DNA from: Taishania sp.
GTDB lineage: Bacteria > Bacteroidota > Bacteroidia > Flavobacteriales_D > Crocinitomicaceae
Direction of reading: 5' to 3'
NCBI GenBank assembly: GCA_030150045.1
Contig: JASLGM010000045.1
Span: 1 to 64,000 of the forward strand
DNA: 64,000 nucleotides
Shown here: positions 9,272 to 17,550 of the stretch, piece by piece
Numbering within the stretch: position 1 is the first letter of the stretch
How the letters are laid out: each line of letters begins with the position of its first letter
The notes under the pieces: generated by a model
The model's input: the letters and a program-made list of their open reading frames with translations, nothing else
What the model was told of the DNA's origin: nothing
The model's database searches: none
Made by a program: the position numbers and the translations under genes

Positions 9272-9831
9272 CGATTCTTGTAGAACAGTTTTCTAAAAAT
9301 GATAGTAATAATAATACTATAAATCATAGATAAAAACAACATTCCAAGCACTGACAAAGTTGTGATGAATTTAGGAGAGAAAAACAATTTAGGATTTTCC
9401 ATTTGTTTCTCATAGATTTCATCTGATGTCATCACCTCAAAACTTTGATTTGACTGTTTTAGTTGACGTAATTGTTCAGGATCAGAAATAACTTCCTTTA
9501 ATTGCATCTCTACCTCTTGAATTTTATAATCAAAGAAACTTTGATCAATCCATGTGTAGTATATGTACATAAAAAGTGCAACGACCATTGAGTAGATTAC
9601 AGCACTGGTCATTGCATTTTTAATATCACGTAAGGCGTTACTCTCTGTTTCTGTATCTGTATCGATGAATTTCTTTAATCCAAATACAATGGCAAGCAAT
9701 AACCCTAAAATGTTAAGGCAAGCAGAAATAAAATAATGTTTTTCCGAATTCCAACCTACTTGTAAAAAGGTTAGTTTCAGAATTACCCAACAAAGGGCAA
9801 ATATCAATCCGTATTTTATTGTAGGCTTCAT
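9268..9831 (-). CDS. DUF4199 family membrane protein
   Basis: This 187-residue protein begins MKPTIKYGLIFALCWVILKL and has four predicted membrane helices, two at each end, around a soluble loop of about 70 residues (KEVISDPEQLRQLKQSNQSF and onward). The fold and the N-terminal pattern match DUF4199, a Bacteroidota-specific family of unknown function. The ATG is 2 nt after the rho stop, so it is very likely the second gene of a rho operon. Confidence 0.82.
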   Translation of the reverse strand: MKPTIKYGLIFALCWVILKLTFLQVGWNSEKHYFISACLNILGLLLAIVFGLKKFIDTDTETESNALRDIKNAMTSAVIYSMVVALFMYIYYTWIDQSFFDYKIQEVEMQLKEVISDPEQLRQLKQSNQSFEVMTSDEIYEKQMENPKLFFSPKFITTLSVLGMLFLSMIYSIIITIIFRKLFYKNR

Positions 9832-9833
9832 GT

Positions 9834-11552
9834 TTAACTGTTCATTGATACCAAGAATTCTTCATTTGAACGTGTATGTTCGATTCTATCCTTTAAAAAT
9901 TCCATCGCTTCTACAGGATTCATATCAGCAATAAACTTACGCATCAACCAAACGCGCTGTAATACATCTTTAGAAACCAAAAGATCCTCTCGACGTGTTC
10001 CTGAAGCGGTAATGTCAATAGCGGGATAGATACGTCTATTTGCAATTTTTCTATCTAATTGTAACTCCATGTTCCCTGTTCCTTTAAATTCCTCAAAGAT
10101 AACTTCGTCCATTTTTGAACCAGTATCTGTTAGAGCTGTTGCTAAGATAGATAGAGATCCTCCGTTTTCAATTTTTCTAGCTGAACCAAAGAAACGTTTT
10201 GGTTTATGTAGTGCATTCGCATCAACTCCTCCAGAAAGCACTTTTCCAGATGCTGGTGAAACGGTGTTGTATGCACGCGCTAAACGTGTAATAGAGTCTA
10301 ATAGAATACAAACATCATGACCACATTCCACCATTCGTTTCGCTTTTTCAAGTACCATGTTAGCTACTTTTACGTGGCGTTCAGCTGGTTCATCAAATGT
10401 TGAAGCAATTACTTCCGCTTTTACACTTCTAGCCATGTCAGTAACCTCCTCTGGACGTTCATCAATGAGTAAAACAATAAGGTAGACTTCTGGATGGTTC
10501 GAAGCAATGGCATTCGCTACATCTTTTAATAACATCGTTTTACCTGTTTTAGGCTGCGCAACGATCATACCTCTTTGTCCTTTCCCAATCGGAGCAAATA
10601 AGTCCATGATTCGGGTAGATAATGTTTCTTGAGCATGACCTGTTAACTTAAACTTCTCATCAGGGAAGAGAGGAGTAAGGTATTGGAATGGTACACGGTC
10701 ACGGATGTAAGATGGATCGCGACCATTTATTGATTCAACTTTGACTAAAGGGAAGAATTTTTCACCTTCTTTCGGTGGACGAATGGTTCCTTTGATAGTA
10801 TCTCCTGTTTTAAGACCAAATAATTTGATTTGACTTTGACTCACATAAATATCATCGGGAGATGGAAGGTAGTTATAGTCTGAAGATCGAATAAATCCAT
10901 AACCTCCATCTGGAATAATTTCTAAAACACCTTCTGAAGTTACAATCCCAACTAAATCGTAAGCATCTGACTTATTCGTGTCTTGCTTATCGTTACCTGA
11001 AGAAGGTTTGTTTTGGTGGTTTTGGTGCTGAGGACGATCTTGTCTTTCTTGACGATCAGATCTGTCATGACGATCGTTACGTTCTCTACCTTGTTGATTG
11101 TGATCTCTTGAAGGACGTTCGATTTGTGGAGCGTTTTCTGCTAAAGGCACTTCTTTTTCCTCTTCTCCTTCTGTTGGTTTATTTTGAGGAACGGCTTTTG
11201 CAGTGGCATCACCTTTTCTTGCTAAATCAAGTAGATTACGGCCTTTATTCTCCTTTTTTTGAGGCTCTTCAGCTGACTCAGTCGTTTCTTCCGCTTGGGT
11301 AACTGATTCACTTTGTGTTTCCATTTCTGGCTGAATCACTCTTTTACGAGTACGTTTCTTGCTTTCAGATGAATGGTCAACTTCTTGTGTTGATTCGGCT
11401 TGGTGTGGTAGTGCTTCGCTTTGAGCGGTAGAAGAGGATAAAATCATTTTGATGATATCTGCTTTTTTTAGACCGGATACATTTAAATCCAATGCTGTAG
11501 CAATTTCTTTTAAGTCTGGAAGCTTTTTGCTTTCCAATATCTCTTTATCCAT
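9834..11552 (-). CDS. rho: Transcription termination factor Rho
   Basis: Rho is a hexameric RNA-dependent ATPase that ends transcription. The N-terminal helical Rho_N domain (DLKEIATALDLNVSGLKKAD) is followed by about 160 residues of charged, low-complexity sequence rich in RND, DRQER and QNHQ. Then come the cold-shock-like RNA-binding domain (GYGFIRSSDYNYLPSPDDIY) and the ATPase core with P-loop PKTGKTML near 337, LIDERPEEV, LDSITRLARAYN and the R-loop region HKPKRFFGSARKIENGG. The 572-residue length, longer than the 419 of E. coli, is normal for Bacteroidota because of the insert. The reading frame is intact. The DUF4199 gene follows by 2 nt. Confidence 0.98.
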   Translation of the reverse strand: MDKEILESKKLPDLKEIATALDLNVSGLKKADIIKMILSSSTAQSEALPHQAESTQEVDHSSESKKRTRKRVIQPEMETQSESVTQAEETTESAEEPQKKENKGRNLLDLARKGDATAKAVPQNKPTEGEEEKEVPLAENAPQIERPSRDHNQQGRERNDRHDRSDRQERQDRPQHQNHQNKPSSGNDKQDTNKSDAYDLVGIVTSEGVLEIIPDGGYGFIRSSDYNYLPSPDDIYVSQSQIKLFGLKTGDTIKGTIRPPKEGEKFFPLVKVESINGRDPSYIRDRVPFQYLTPLFPDEKFKLTGHAQETLSTRIMDLFAPIGKGQRGMIVAQPKTGKTMLLKDVANAIASNHPEVYLIVLLIDERPEEVTDMARSVKAEVIASTFDEPAERHVKVANMVLEKAKRMVECGHDVCILLDSITRLARAYNTVSPASGKVLSGGVDANALHKPKRFFGSARKIENGGSLSILATALTDTGSKMDEVIFEEFKGTGNMELQLDRKIANRRIYPAIDITASGTRREDLLVSKDVLQRVWLMRKFIADMNPVEAMEFLKDRIEHTRSNEEFLVSMNS

Positions 11553-11857
11553 ATAATTGATAAGCGAATAAATTAAAAATAAAAACTGGATTGTTTTTTA
11601 TAGAAAGGGCGAAACCCTTGTTTTGAACACCGCAATAATACAACTATTTTTTTTATTGAAAGTGTTTTTTTTTGAAAAAAGGTGTCTTAAAAAAGAATTA
11701 TTTACGCAAACAAGACCTTTACAGCGATTGAGTGTACAATTTTATACCTGCAAATTATTGAAAAGAGCTGGGATAAAGGTCTTGATACCCTACTTTTCAA
11801 AGCTTTAACAACCTGAATTTCCTGCAAATTCTGACGAACTTTTGTAACTTTGTAAGT
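11553..11857. other. Divergent intergenic region between rho and ispH
   Basis: This 305-nt AT-rich gap holds the leaders of both genes. A small hairpin AAGGG-CGAAA-CCCTT lies at about 11604-11618 in the rho leader, and a possible ispH -7 element is at 11845. I see no tRNA, gene or repeat. Confidence 0.5.
11845..11852 (+). promoter_or_regulatory. Possible -7 element of the ispH promoter
   Basis: TAACTTTG matches TAnnTTTG and ends only 5 nt before the ispH ATG. If used, transcription would start at or next to the start codon, giving a leaderless or nearly leaderless mRNA. I do not see a good TTG box at -33. Confidence 0.4.
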
Positions 11858-13069
11858 ATGAAAAGTTTCGATATTCCAAATCATTATCGTTCGCAATTTA
11901 TTGCTAAAGTTAAGGCGGTACGTAAATCTAAAGATCCGAGAAAGAAGGACTTTGTTCCTACTATACTAGATTTTGGAAAGATACAATTCAAAATTGCTCG
12001 ACATTTTGGGTTTTGTTTTGGTGTTGAAAATGCGATAGAGAAAGCATATAAAGCAATTCAAGAGAATCCAAATAATAACGTCTATCTGTTGAGTCAAATG
12101 ATTCATAATCCTGGTGTAAATGAAGATTTATTAGCTAATGGTGTTCAATTCCTACAAGACACAAATGGTCAACAATTAATTCCATTTAACAATTTATCTA
12201 AAGATGATATTGTTATTATTCCTGCTTTTGGTACAACAATTGAAATACAAAACAGATTAAATGATATAGGGGTAATAACGGAGAAATACAATACAACTTG
12301 CCCGTTCGTTGAAAAGGTCTGGAACCGTTCTGAAAAACTTGGACAAGATAATCATACAATAATTATCCATGGTAAATTTGATCACGAAGAAACAAGAGCA
12401 ACTTTTTCACATGCTCGTCAAAATGCAGCTTCATTAGTGATTAAAGATATGAAAGAAGCAGTCGTTCTTGGTGATTTTATCAAAGGTAATGCAACTCTTG
12501 AGCAGTTTGAAGAAGTGTTTAATGGGAAGTATTCAGCTTCTTTTCATCATGAAAAAAGTTTGTGCAAAATTGGTGTGGTCAACCAAACGACAATGCTCGC
12601 TTCTGAAACACAAGTGATTACTGATTATTTGAGGCAGGTGATGATAGATAAATATGGAGAGCAACATATAAAAGAACACATAGCAGATACTAGAGATACA
12701 TTGTGTTATGCAACTAATGATAATCAAAATGCTACTTTAGCATTAGTGAAAGAAAAAGCTGATTTTGCTATCGTGGTGGGAGGTTACAATTCTTCTAATA
12801 CAACTCATCTGGTGGAAGTACTCGAGAAAAAGTTTAATACCTACTTTATAAAAGATCAATTTGAAATACTAGATATAAATCAAATTCAGTCCTTTAATAT
12901 TCATGATAAATCAATTGAAAGTAAATCAGTTGATTGGAATGATGGAAAAACAATAATCGCATTAACTTCTGGCGCATCATGTCCTGATGCTGTAATGGAC
13001 GGTGTGATCCAAAAAATACTTAATCTTTTAGAAATTGATAAATCAATAGAAGATATTATTATTGAATAA
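11858..13069 (+). CDS. ispH: 4-hydroxy-3-methylbut-2-enyl diphosphate reductase
   Basis: IspH (LytB) is the last enzyme of the MEP isoprenoid pathway and reduces HMBPP to IPP and DMAPP with a [4Fe-4S] cluster. The three cluster cysteines can be placed: FGFCFG (Cys53), TTCPFVEKV (about 148) and DTLCYATNDNQ (about 283). Other landmarks are GKFDHEETRAT, VVNQTTMLASET, VVGGYNSSNTTHL and the C-terminal TSGASCPDAVMDGVI. At 403 residues it is longer than the roughly 310 of E. coli, because of an N-terminal extension and internal insertions that are common in Bacteroidota. The following small secreted-protein gene begins 14 nt after the stop. Confidence 0.97.
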   Translation: MKSFDIPNHYRSQFIAKVKAVRKSKDPRKKDFVPTILDFGKIQFKIARHFGFCFGVENAIEKAYKAIQENPNNNVYLLSQMIHNPGVNEDLLANGVQFLQDTNGQQLIPFNNLSKDDIVIIPAFGTTIEIQNRLNDIGVITEKYNTTCPFVEKVWNRSEKLGQDNHTIIIHGKFDHEETRATFSHARQNAASLVIKDMKEAVVLGDFIKGNATLEQFEEVFNGKYSASFHHEKSLCKIGVVNQTTMLASETQVITDYLRQVMIDKYGEQHIKEHIADTRDTLCYATNDNQNATLALVKEKADFAIVVGGYNSSNTTHLVEVLEKKFNTYFIKDQFEILDINQIQSFNIHDKSIESKSVDWNDGKTIIALTSGASCPDAVMDGVIQKILNLLEIDKSIEDIIIE

Positions 13070-13083
13070 AAAATAAATAGCGT

Positions 13084-13560
13084 ATGAAAACTAATATATT
13101 CATTTTATTATTAAGCCTACCATTGGGAGTTTTTGCTCAAGGTAAAGTGAAATTGAAAAAAGACGTAGTCACACTAAATGGAGAAAAAGTATTTACTTTT
13201 AATAAAATTAATATGCACTTATTTAGTGTGAATGCACTTGATGGTACACAGTTATTAGTGGCTCATCGATTTTATTTGCCAACGGGAACCAATCTTTACG
13301 GTTCATCCAATAGAAATTCTTCCAGCTCTAATAATTCAACAAATAATAGTTATTTCGACCTCACCTTTATTAATACAGAAATGTTGAAGTGTGAAATACC
13401 AAATAAAGGAAAAAAGGCGTTGATAAAAGAGTTATTGTATTTTAACTTAATAAAGGGAAATGCCTTAAACGAAAAAGAAGTCCTGAAATTTACACGTGTA
13501 TATGACACAAAGTATTCAAATCTTAAGCAAGGTAGCCAAACAGTGATTATTAACCATTAA
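13084..13560 (+). CDS. Secreted hypothetical protein
   Basis: I do not recognise this 158-residue protein. It has a signal peptide (MKTNIFILLLSLPLGVFAQG) and a mature part with short beta-like stretches: a KLKKDVVTLNGEKVFTFNK start, a serine/asparagine-rich linker (SNRNSSSSNNSTNNS) and a NEKEVLKFTRVYDTKY helix near the end. No lipobox or sorting domain is present, so it is probably periplasmic. It sits 14 nt behind ispH and probably shares its transcript. Its stop overlaps the stop of the convergent MmcQ/YjbR gene by 4 nt. Confidence 0.75.
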   Translation: MKTNIFILLLSLPLGVFAQGKVKLKKDVVTLNGEKVFTFNKINMHLFSVNALDGTQLLVAHRFYLPTGTNLYGSSNRNSSSSNNSTNNSYFDLTFINTEMLKCEIPNKGKKALIKELLYFNLIKGNALNEKEVLKFTRVYDTKYSNLKQGSQTVIINH

Positions 13561-13913
13561 GCATTTAATTCTATCTGTACTTTCTTAGGAAGTTTACTTT
13601 TTATCAAGTCATAAGAAGAAAGTAAAAGGCCTTGAATGGCTTCGATACTTAAATATGCAGAGTGATCGATTCTTACCCATTGGCTTCTACCTAGATACGG
13701 AGCAGGGACAATACCGTCAAGTTGAGTGAGTTCTTCAAAGTGGTGAGGACTTAATTTCACACAAAATGTCAAAGGATTTTCATCTAAATTGACCATGCAA
13801 AAAATCTTACCCTTCACACAAAAGCATAAATTGTGTTCCCACTTGATGTCTTCAGACACTCCTTTGAGTTGTAAACAAAAGGATTGAAAATCTTCTATCT
13901 CCATATTAAGCAA
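13557..13913 (-). CDS. MmcQ/YjbR family protein
   Basis: The protein is 118 residues, the usual size of this small family with a CyaY-like fold. It shows the pattern of an early W (KWEHNLCFCVKGKIFCMVNL), a KLSP stretch, and the characteristic PAPYLGRSQWVRIDHSA segment, then a C-terminal helix with SYDLIKSKLPKK. The family is often annotated as DNA-binding, but a cellular role is not firmly known. The gene stands alone between two unrelated neighbours. The chosen ATG (13913) is the first; a second in-frame ATG lies three codons later (MLNMEI). Confidence 0.85.
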   Translation of the reverse strand: MLNMEIEDFQSFCLQLKGVSEDIKWEHNLCFCVKGKIFCMVNLDENPLTFCVKLSPHHFEELTQLDGIVPAPYLGRSQWVRIDHSAYLSIEAIQGLLLSSYDLIKSKLPKKVQIELNA

Positions 13914-14188
13914 TTGATTTATTTCTATTTAATGAGCTGCTTTTGCAGGATCAAAGTTGTCAATTCAGACAAGTAAATGTACAAAAATGGTTGAAAAGAT
14001 TACAAAAAGTCCTGATTGTTGTAAAAAAGGAAAAACGATTTAGTAATCTTGAAGGTTTTTGTATTAATTAGTTGGTAAACAAAGTGTTGAGTATGTGTTT
14101 ATCTCGATGAGATTAGTTTGGTGTTAAAAATCAATATGTTATATTTCTTTAAAATTTTATGATTACTGAAGAAAATTGCCAAAATTAG

Positions 14189-14572
14189 ATGTTTCAAAAT
14201 TTGTTTATGAGGAAATATCTTTTCGGAATATCTACACTTTTTATCTTAAGCTTTACTTATAACACTGTGAGTGTAGAAGCTGGAAAAGCAACTTATTACG
14301 CCGATAAGTTTCATGGTAGAAAGACTTCTTCAGGAGAAGTGTTTGATCAAAAAATGATGACTGCTGCACACAAAACCTTGCCATTCGGAACTTTAGTATC
14401 GGTACGTAATACAACAAACGATTCTATAGTGGTGGTAAAAATTAATGATAGATTACCTAAAAATTCTGCTTTTGTTATCGACCTGAGTCTTTCAGCTGCC
14501 AAACAATTGAATTTTATTCGACAAGGGATTGCTAAAGTGGAGGTGTCGGCCGTTACCAATTTCACAGAATAA
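14189..14572 (+). CDS. RlpA-like double-psi beta-barrel protein
   Basis: After a signal peptide the protein reads GKATYYADKFHGRKTSSGE, the opening of the RlpA double-psi beta-barrel, followed by MTAAHKTLPFGTLVSVRN, VVVKINDRLP and DLSLSAAKQL. RlpA proteins bind or cleave peptidoglycan strands that lack stem peptides. In this family the barrel carries the lytic residues; the H of AAHKTLPFG and the D of INDR are present. There is no SPOR domain, so this is a short barrel-only form that may not be septal. Start: ATG at 14189 or the second ATG at 14207 (MRKYLFGIS), which also gives a good signal peptide. Confidence 0.88.
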   Translation: MFQNLFMRKYLFGISTLFILSFTYNTVSVEAGKATYYADKFHGRKTSSGEVFDQKMMTAAHKTLPFGTLVSVRNTTNDSIVVVKINDRLPKNSAFVIDLSLSAAKQLNFIRQGIAKVEVSAVTNFTE

Positions 14573-14580
14573 GATTGAGA

Positions 14581-15468
14581 TTACTTTTCACGTCGATTCT
14601 GAACAAAAAGTCCTAATTTATAAAAGTCGAAAAGGGCCAAATGAACATACCCTTTCTCAAGAATTTTCCGAATTAATGTACCAAAAAGTAAAAAAAGAAA
14701 AGCAATAAATCCATCAAAAGATTTTACCTTTTGATGAAAACGTAAAAGTGTAATGTCTTCTACCAAAGCTTCTGGATCTTCAACAAAATTCAGAATTTTC
14801 ACCAAGTTTATTACGCCTTCGTCTGTTTTTTGAAGAAAGAGGGAGTTTGTTTCTACATCGCCGTTTACAACTGGATTTTCAATGTGTTCAATTACGATTT
14901 CTCGTTTCTTTAATTCAAATCCAAATAAAGTATCTTCATGTCCGTATTTCCCAATACGTTCATCAAATTTAATGGTTTCCAACAATGATTTTCGAATCAC
15001 AAAGTTGTTCGTCATAAACGATTTGTTTGGGAGTTGTTGACGCTGTAACGCAGATTGACTTTCTTTTTCAATACCATACTTCCAACGTAAACGATGCGCA
15101 CGATCTGCTTTTTCACTCTCATATATTCTTCCTCCACAAATTACATTGGGTTGCCTACGTATCGCTTTTGTATAGGACGAAATAAACGAATCATTAGCAA
15201 TAATTGCATCGCAATCTAGAAAAAGAAGATACTCAAATTTTGCATATCCTAAAAAGAGATTTCGGATTTTTGATCGACCAATATTTTCTTTTAACGGAAT
15301 GTAATGAAACGAAGTACAAAAAGCTTCATTTGTCGATTTGTAAGTCGTGGAAGCGTCGTCGATTAAAATGATTTCATAATCTATTCCTTCTGCTTCACAT
15401 TGTTCATGGAGCACGCGAACAAGTGGAACTACATTGAAATTGTAAATTGGAATACAGATTGAAAGCAT
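14581..15468 (-). CDS. Family 2 glycosyltransferase
   Basis: The N-terminus MLSICIPIYNF is the first strand of a GT-A fold. It is followed by YEIILIDDAST (nucleotide-binding aspartates), FEYLLFLDCDA (the DxD-like metal site) and a region with FMTNNFVIRKSLL and YGHEDTLFGFEL, where the ED pair fits the catalytic base of GT2 enzymes. The C-terminal 60 residues contain a hydrophobic stretch (FIAFLFLLFGTLIR) that may touch the membrane. The donor and acceptor are not readable. Its stop is only 9 nt from the convergent RlpA-like gene. Confidence 0.9.
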   Translation of the reverse strand: MLSICIPIYNFNVVPLVRVLHEQCEAEGIDYEIILIDDASTTYKSTNEAFCTSFHYIPLKENIGRSKIRNLFLGYAKFEYLLFLDCDAIIANDSFISSYTKAIRRQPNVICGGRIYESEKADRAHRLRWKYGIEKESQSALQRQQLPNKSFMTNNFVIRKSLLETIKFDERIGKYGHEDTLFGFELKKREIVIEHIENPVVNGDVETNSLFLQKTDEGVINLVKILNFVEDPEALVEDITLLRFHQKVKSFDGFIAFLFLLFGTLIRKILEKGYVHLALFDFYKLGLFVQNRREK

Positions 15469-15508
15469 AATTAAAACGCCTTTAAGTAAAGCTTAAAGCT
15501 ATGGTTTA

Positions 15509-15958
15509 TTATTGGATAAGTGAAATTTGTGTTTCGCCTAATGGTAATTTTACCTGATCACCGATTGCTTTTCCGAGTAATAACTGACCAACAGGTGACG
15601 ATGCTGAAATTCCAAACACTTCCTGCTCTTCAAGTACTATTTTCCCAACGGGAATCCCTAATAAGAAAACCCCTTTAGATGTGAAAATTAAAGCGCCAAC
15701 ATTTGCTATGTCAAGTGGAGGTAAAGCGGAAAGTTGTTTAACCAATTCGTATTTTTTTTGCGTTTCGATATACTGTTTCCCTAATTTTTCCATCTCCAAT
15801 TGCGCCATGGCTCTAGAAGTTTCATGTTTATCGCCAGCTGTAGACTTGGTATTGTCACTCAATTCTTCACGTAAACCTTCTAAATCCTGTTGAATTGTCT
15901 GTAATTTATCACCGAAATCTGCAGAAAGTAGCGCTAAGATTTGTGCCTTTAAAGTCAT
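15509..15958 (-). CDS. GreA/GreB-like elongation factor family protein
   Basis: The 149-residue protein has an N-terminal helical half (LQTIQQDLEGLREELSDNTK, then a second helix AMAQLEMEKLGKQYIETQKK) that would form the Gre coiled-coil finger. The C-terminal half ends in the Gre FKBP-like signature SPVGQLLLGKAIGDQVKLP. The finger tip reads AGDKHETSRA, which keeps an Asp and Glu three residues apart, as in the GDxxEN tip that coordinates the catalytic metal in RNA polymerase. A role in transcript cleavage is therefore possible but unproven. Its ATG overlaps the desulfurase stop by one base (TAATG), so the two are translationally coupled. Confidence 0.8.
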   Translation of the reverse strand: MTLKAQILALLSADFGDKLQTIQQDLEGLREELSDNTKSTAGDKHETSRAMAQLEMEKLGKQYIETQKKYELVKQLSALPPLDIANVGALIFTSKGVFLLGIPVGKIVLEEQEVFGISASSPVGQLLLGKAIGDQVKLPLGETQISLIQ

Positions 15959-17103
15959 TATACCAATAATTTGCTATAAATAGAAAGCAAAGCGTCAACC
16001 GCAAAATCAATCTCTTCTTTTGTTGTGTATCTAGAAAACGAAAAACGTACATTGGGACGTGACATATCTGCTTGAATACCATCTAAAACGTGTGAACCCA
16101 TTGCTGCACCTGAGGTACATGCTGAACCACCTGAAGCTGCTACACCTTGCAAATCCAATGTGAACAATAACATTCCAGCCTTTGATGTCGCAGGAAGTTG
16201 CACATTTAGAACAGTGTATAATGATTTGTCTGCCTGTGTTTCACCATGGTAATTCACATCTTTCAATTCATTTTGTAAGCGATCCATCATATATGATTTC
16301 AGCGCTTGAATTTCTTTTTGATGGCCTTCAATATCTTCATAAGCAAGATCCATTGCCTTTGCTAAACCAACAATTCCATATAAATTTTCTGTTCCTCCGC
16401 GGTGGCCTCTTTCTTGGCTTCCTCCTTGAATTAGATTATCAATTTTAATATTTTGCTTCACATACAAAAATCCAACTCCTTTAGGGCCGTGAAATTTATG
16501 AGCTGCACACGTTATAAAATCGATATCCAAAACCTCCAAGTCAAAAGTGTAATGCCCCATTGTCTGTACGGTATCTGAATGAAATAGCGCATTATGACGA
16601 CGGCAAATTTGGCTCACTTGCGCCAACGGAAGTAAAGTTGCAATCTCATTATTGGCATGCATTAATGAAACCAATGTTTTTTTATCCGATGTACTTAGCA
16701 ATGTTTCAAGGTGTGTTAAATCCACATTTCCTTTACAATCGGTATCAACAAATACCACTTCAACACCGTTATTCGCTTCTTGTGCACTGCACGTATGACC
16801 AACCGCATGATGCTCCAAAGGCGTAGTGATGATGCGGGTTACACCCATTTTTGAAACACAAGAATTGATAGCCATATTATCGGCTTCTGTACCTCCGGAA
16901 GTGAAAATAATTTCAGAAGGTTTACAGTTCAAGTGTTTAGCGATGGAACGGCGTGAATTTTCTAACAATGCTTTTGATTGGCGACCAAAAGTGTGTGTTG
17001 AAGAAGGATTTCCGAAGTTTTCTTGCATTACGGGAATCATTGCCTCAATTACTTCTTGTGCAATCGGAGTGGTTGCTGCATTGTCTAAATATACGCGTTT
17101 CAT
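15958..17103 (-). CDS. Cysteine desulfurase (IscS/NifS type)
   Basis: This PLP enzyme removes sulfur from cysteine for Fe-S cluster or thio-modification work. It begins MKRVYLDNAATTPI, with the family motifs NPSSTHTFGR, FTSGGTEADN, LMHANNEIATL and HTDTVQ-like HSDTVQT. The PLP lysine lies in CAAHKFHGPKG (about 201). The catalytic cysteine lies in SGGSACTSGA (about 327), on a short loop as in group I enzymes. The start is the ATG at 17103; extending to 17121 would need a TTG and would run into the promoter. The length of 381 fits the family. A Gre-like factor is coupled downstream; no IscU or SUF genes are adjacent. Confidence 0.93.
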   Translation of the reverse strand: MKRVYLDNAATTPIAQEVIEAMIPVMQENFGNPSSTHTFGRQSKALLENSRRSIAKHLNCKPSEIIFTSGGTEADNMAINSCVSKMGVTRIITTPLEHHAVGHTCSAQEANNGVEVVFVDTDCKGNVDLTHLETLLSTSDKKTLVSLMHANNEIATLLPLAQVSQICRRHNALFHSDTVQTMGHYTFDLEVLDIDFITCAAHKFHGPKGVGFLYVKQNIKIDNLIQGGSQERGHRGGTENLYGIVGLAKAMDLAYEDIEGHQKEIQALKSYMMDRLQNELKDVNYHGETQADKSLYTVLNVQLPATSKAGMLLFTLDLQGVAASGGSACTSGAAMGSHVLDGIQADMSRPNVRFSFSRYTTKEEIDFAVDALLSIYSKLLV

Positions 17104-17118
17104 CTTCTTTTTTTTTGA

Positions 17119-17149
17119 CAAATTTAAACAATAAAAGGATTAACTACAA
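17119..17149 (-). promoter_or_regulatory. Promoter of the cysteine desulfurase gene
   Basis: On the reverse strand TTG (17149-17147) and TAAATTTG (17126-17119) are 20 nt apart, matching the Bacteroidota consensus on both boxes. The predicted start is about 10 nt before the ATG, which also excludes the longer TTG start of the protein. Confidence 0.65.
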
Positions 17150-17180
17150 CGGTTCAATGGCGGAGTTATATTCTTTTTTT

Positions 17181-17486
17181 GCAGCCATTTCGGCCTACTC
17201 GTTTTAGTAAATTCCAGCAAAACGGTTCACTTGCTTTTTCCCACGTGCTTCCTTTGGTCGCAGTGGCAAATACGCGTTCACACCTTTTGCTGTTCATTTA
17301 GCTATCACGTTTCGTCCGGGCTGGGAATTAAGTTTTCACACTGTAAAATAGGCGTTCAACGACAAATCTTGCGTTAGGGATACTAGTGGATAGCCCACAG
17401 TCCCCAAGTCAACTTGGGGACGAGGACTAGGAACGGATAGCCCGACTCCTTTCCTCCAAGTCATCTTGGAGGAAAGGAGAACGCCC
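17181..17486 (+). repeat. Structured intergenic element, copy A (full length)
   Basis: The 5' module (17181-17327) opens GCAGCCATTTCGGCCTAC. It carries a short CCAC/GTGG stem around the conserved loop GCTTCCTTTGGTCGC and closes with GCTATCAC...TCCGGGCTGG. The 3' module (17371-17486) starts GCGTTAGGGAT, ends GAACGCCC (GCGTT can pair with AACGC) and contains GTGGATAGC and ACGGATAGCCCG. Hairpin 1 is GTCCCCAAG/CTTGGGGAC; hairpin 2 is CTCCTTTCCTCCAAG/CTTGGAGGAAAGGAG. It lies between two genes on the reverse strand. No open frame of note runs through it. Confidence 0.85.
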
Positions 17487-17503
17487 TTCAAAAAAAAAGA
17501 GCA

Positions 17504-17531
17504 TAAAAAAAGGAGACACTAAGGTCTCCTT
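17504..17531 (-). terminator. Rho-independent terminator of the TPR gene
   Basis: On the reverse strand an AAGGAGAC/GTCTCCTT stem with a 6-nt loop is followed by seven Ts, 20 nt past the stop of the gene at 17551. Confidence 0.85.
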
Positions 17532-17550
17532 CTTAAGTATTATTTTTAGC

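Noticed and set aside
10069..10320. Frames antisense to rho, clpC, lon, gyrA and argS with partial open length
   Set aside because: All lie inside well-conserved genes on the opposite strand and have no homology or start signal; they reflect codon bias.
17104..17121. Longer start for the cysteine desulfurase at 17121
   Set aside because: It needs a TTG that is part of the -7 promoter box TAAATTTG, and the family start is MKRVYLDNAATT.
17181..17330. tRNA or rRNA fragment suggested by conserved, GC-richer intergenic blocks
   Set aside because: No cloverleaf, no T-loop GTTCNANNC and no CCA end; the same blocks recur at other loci with changing stems.
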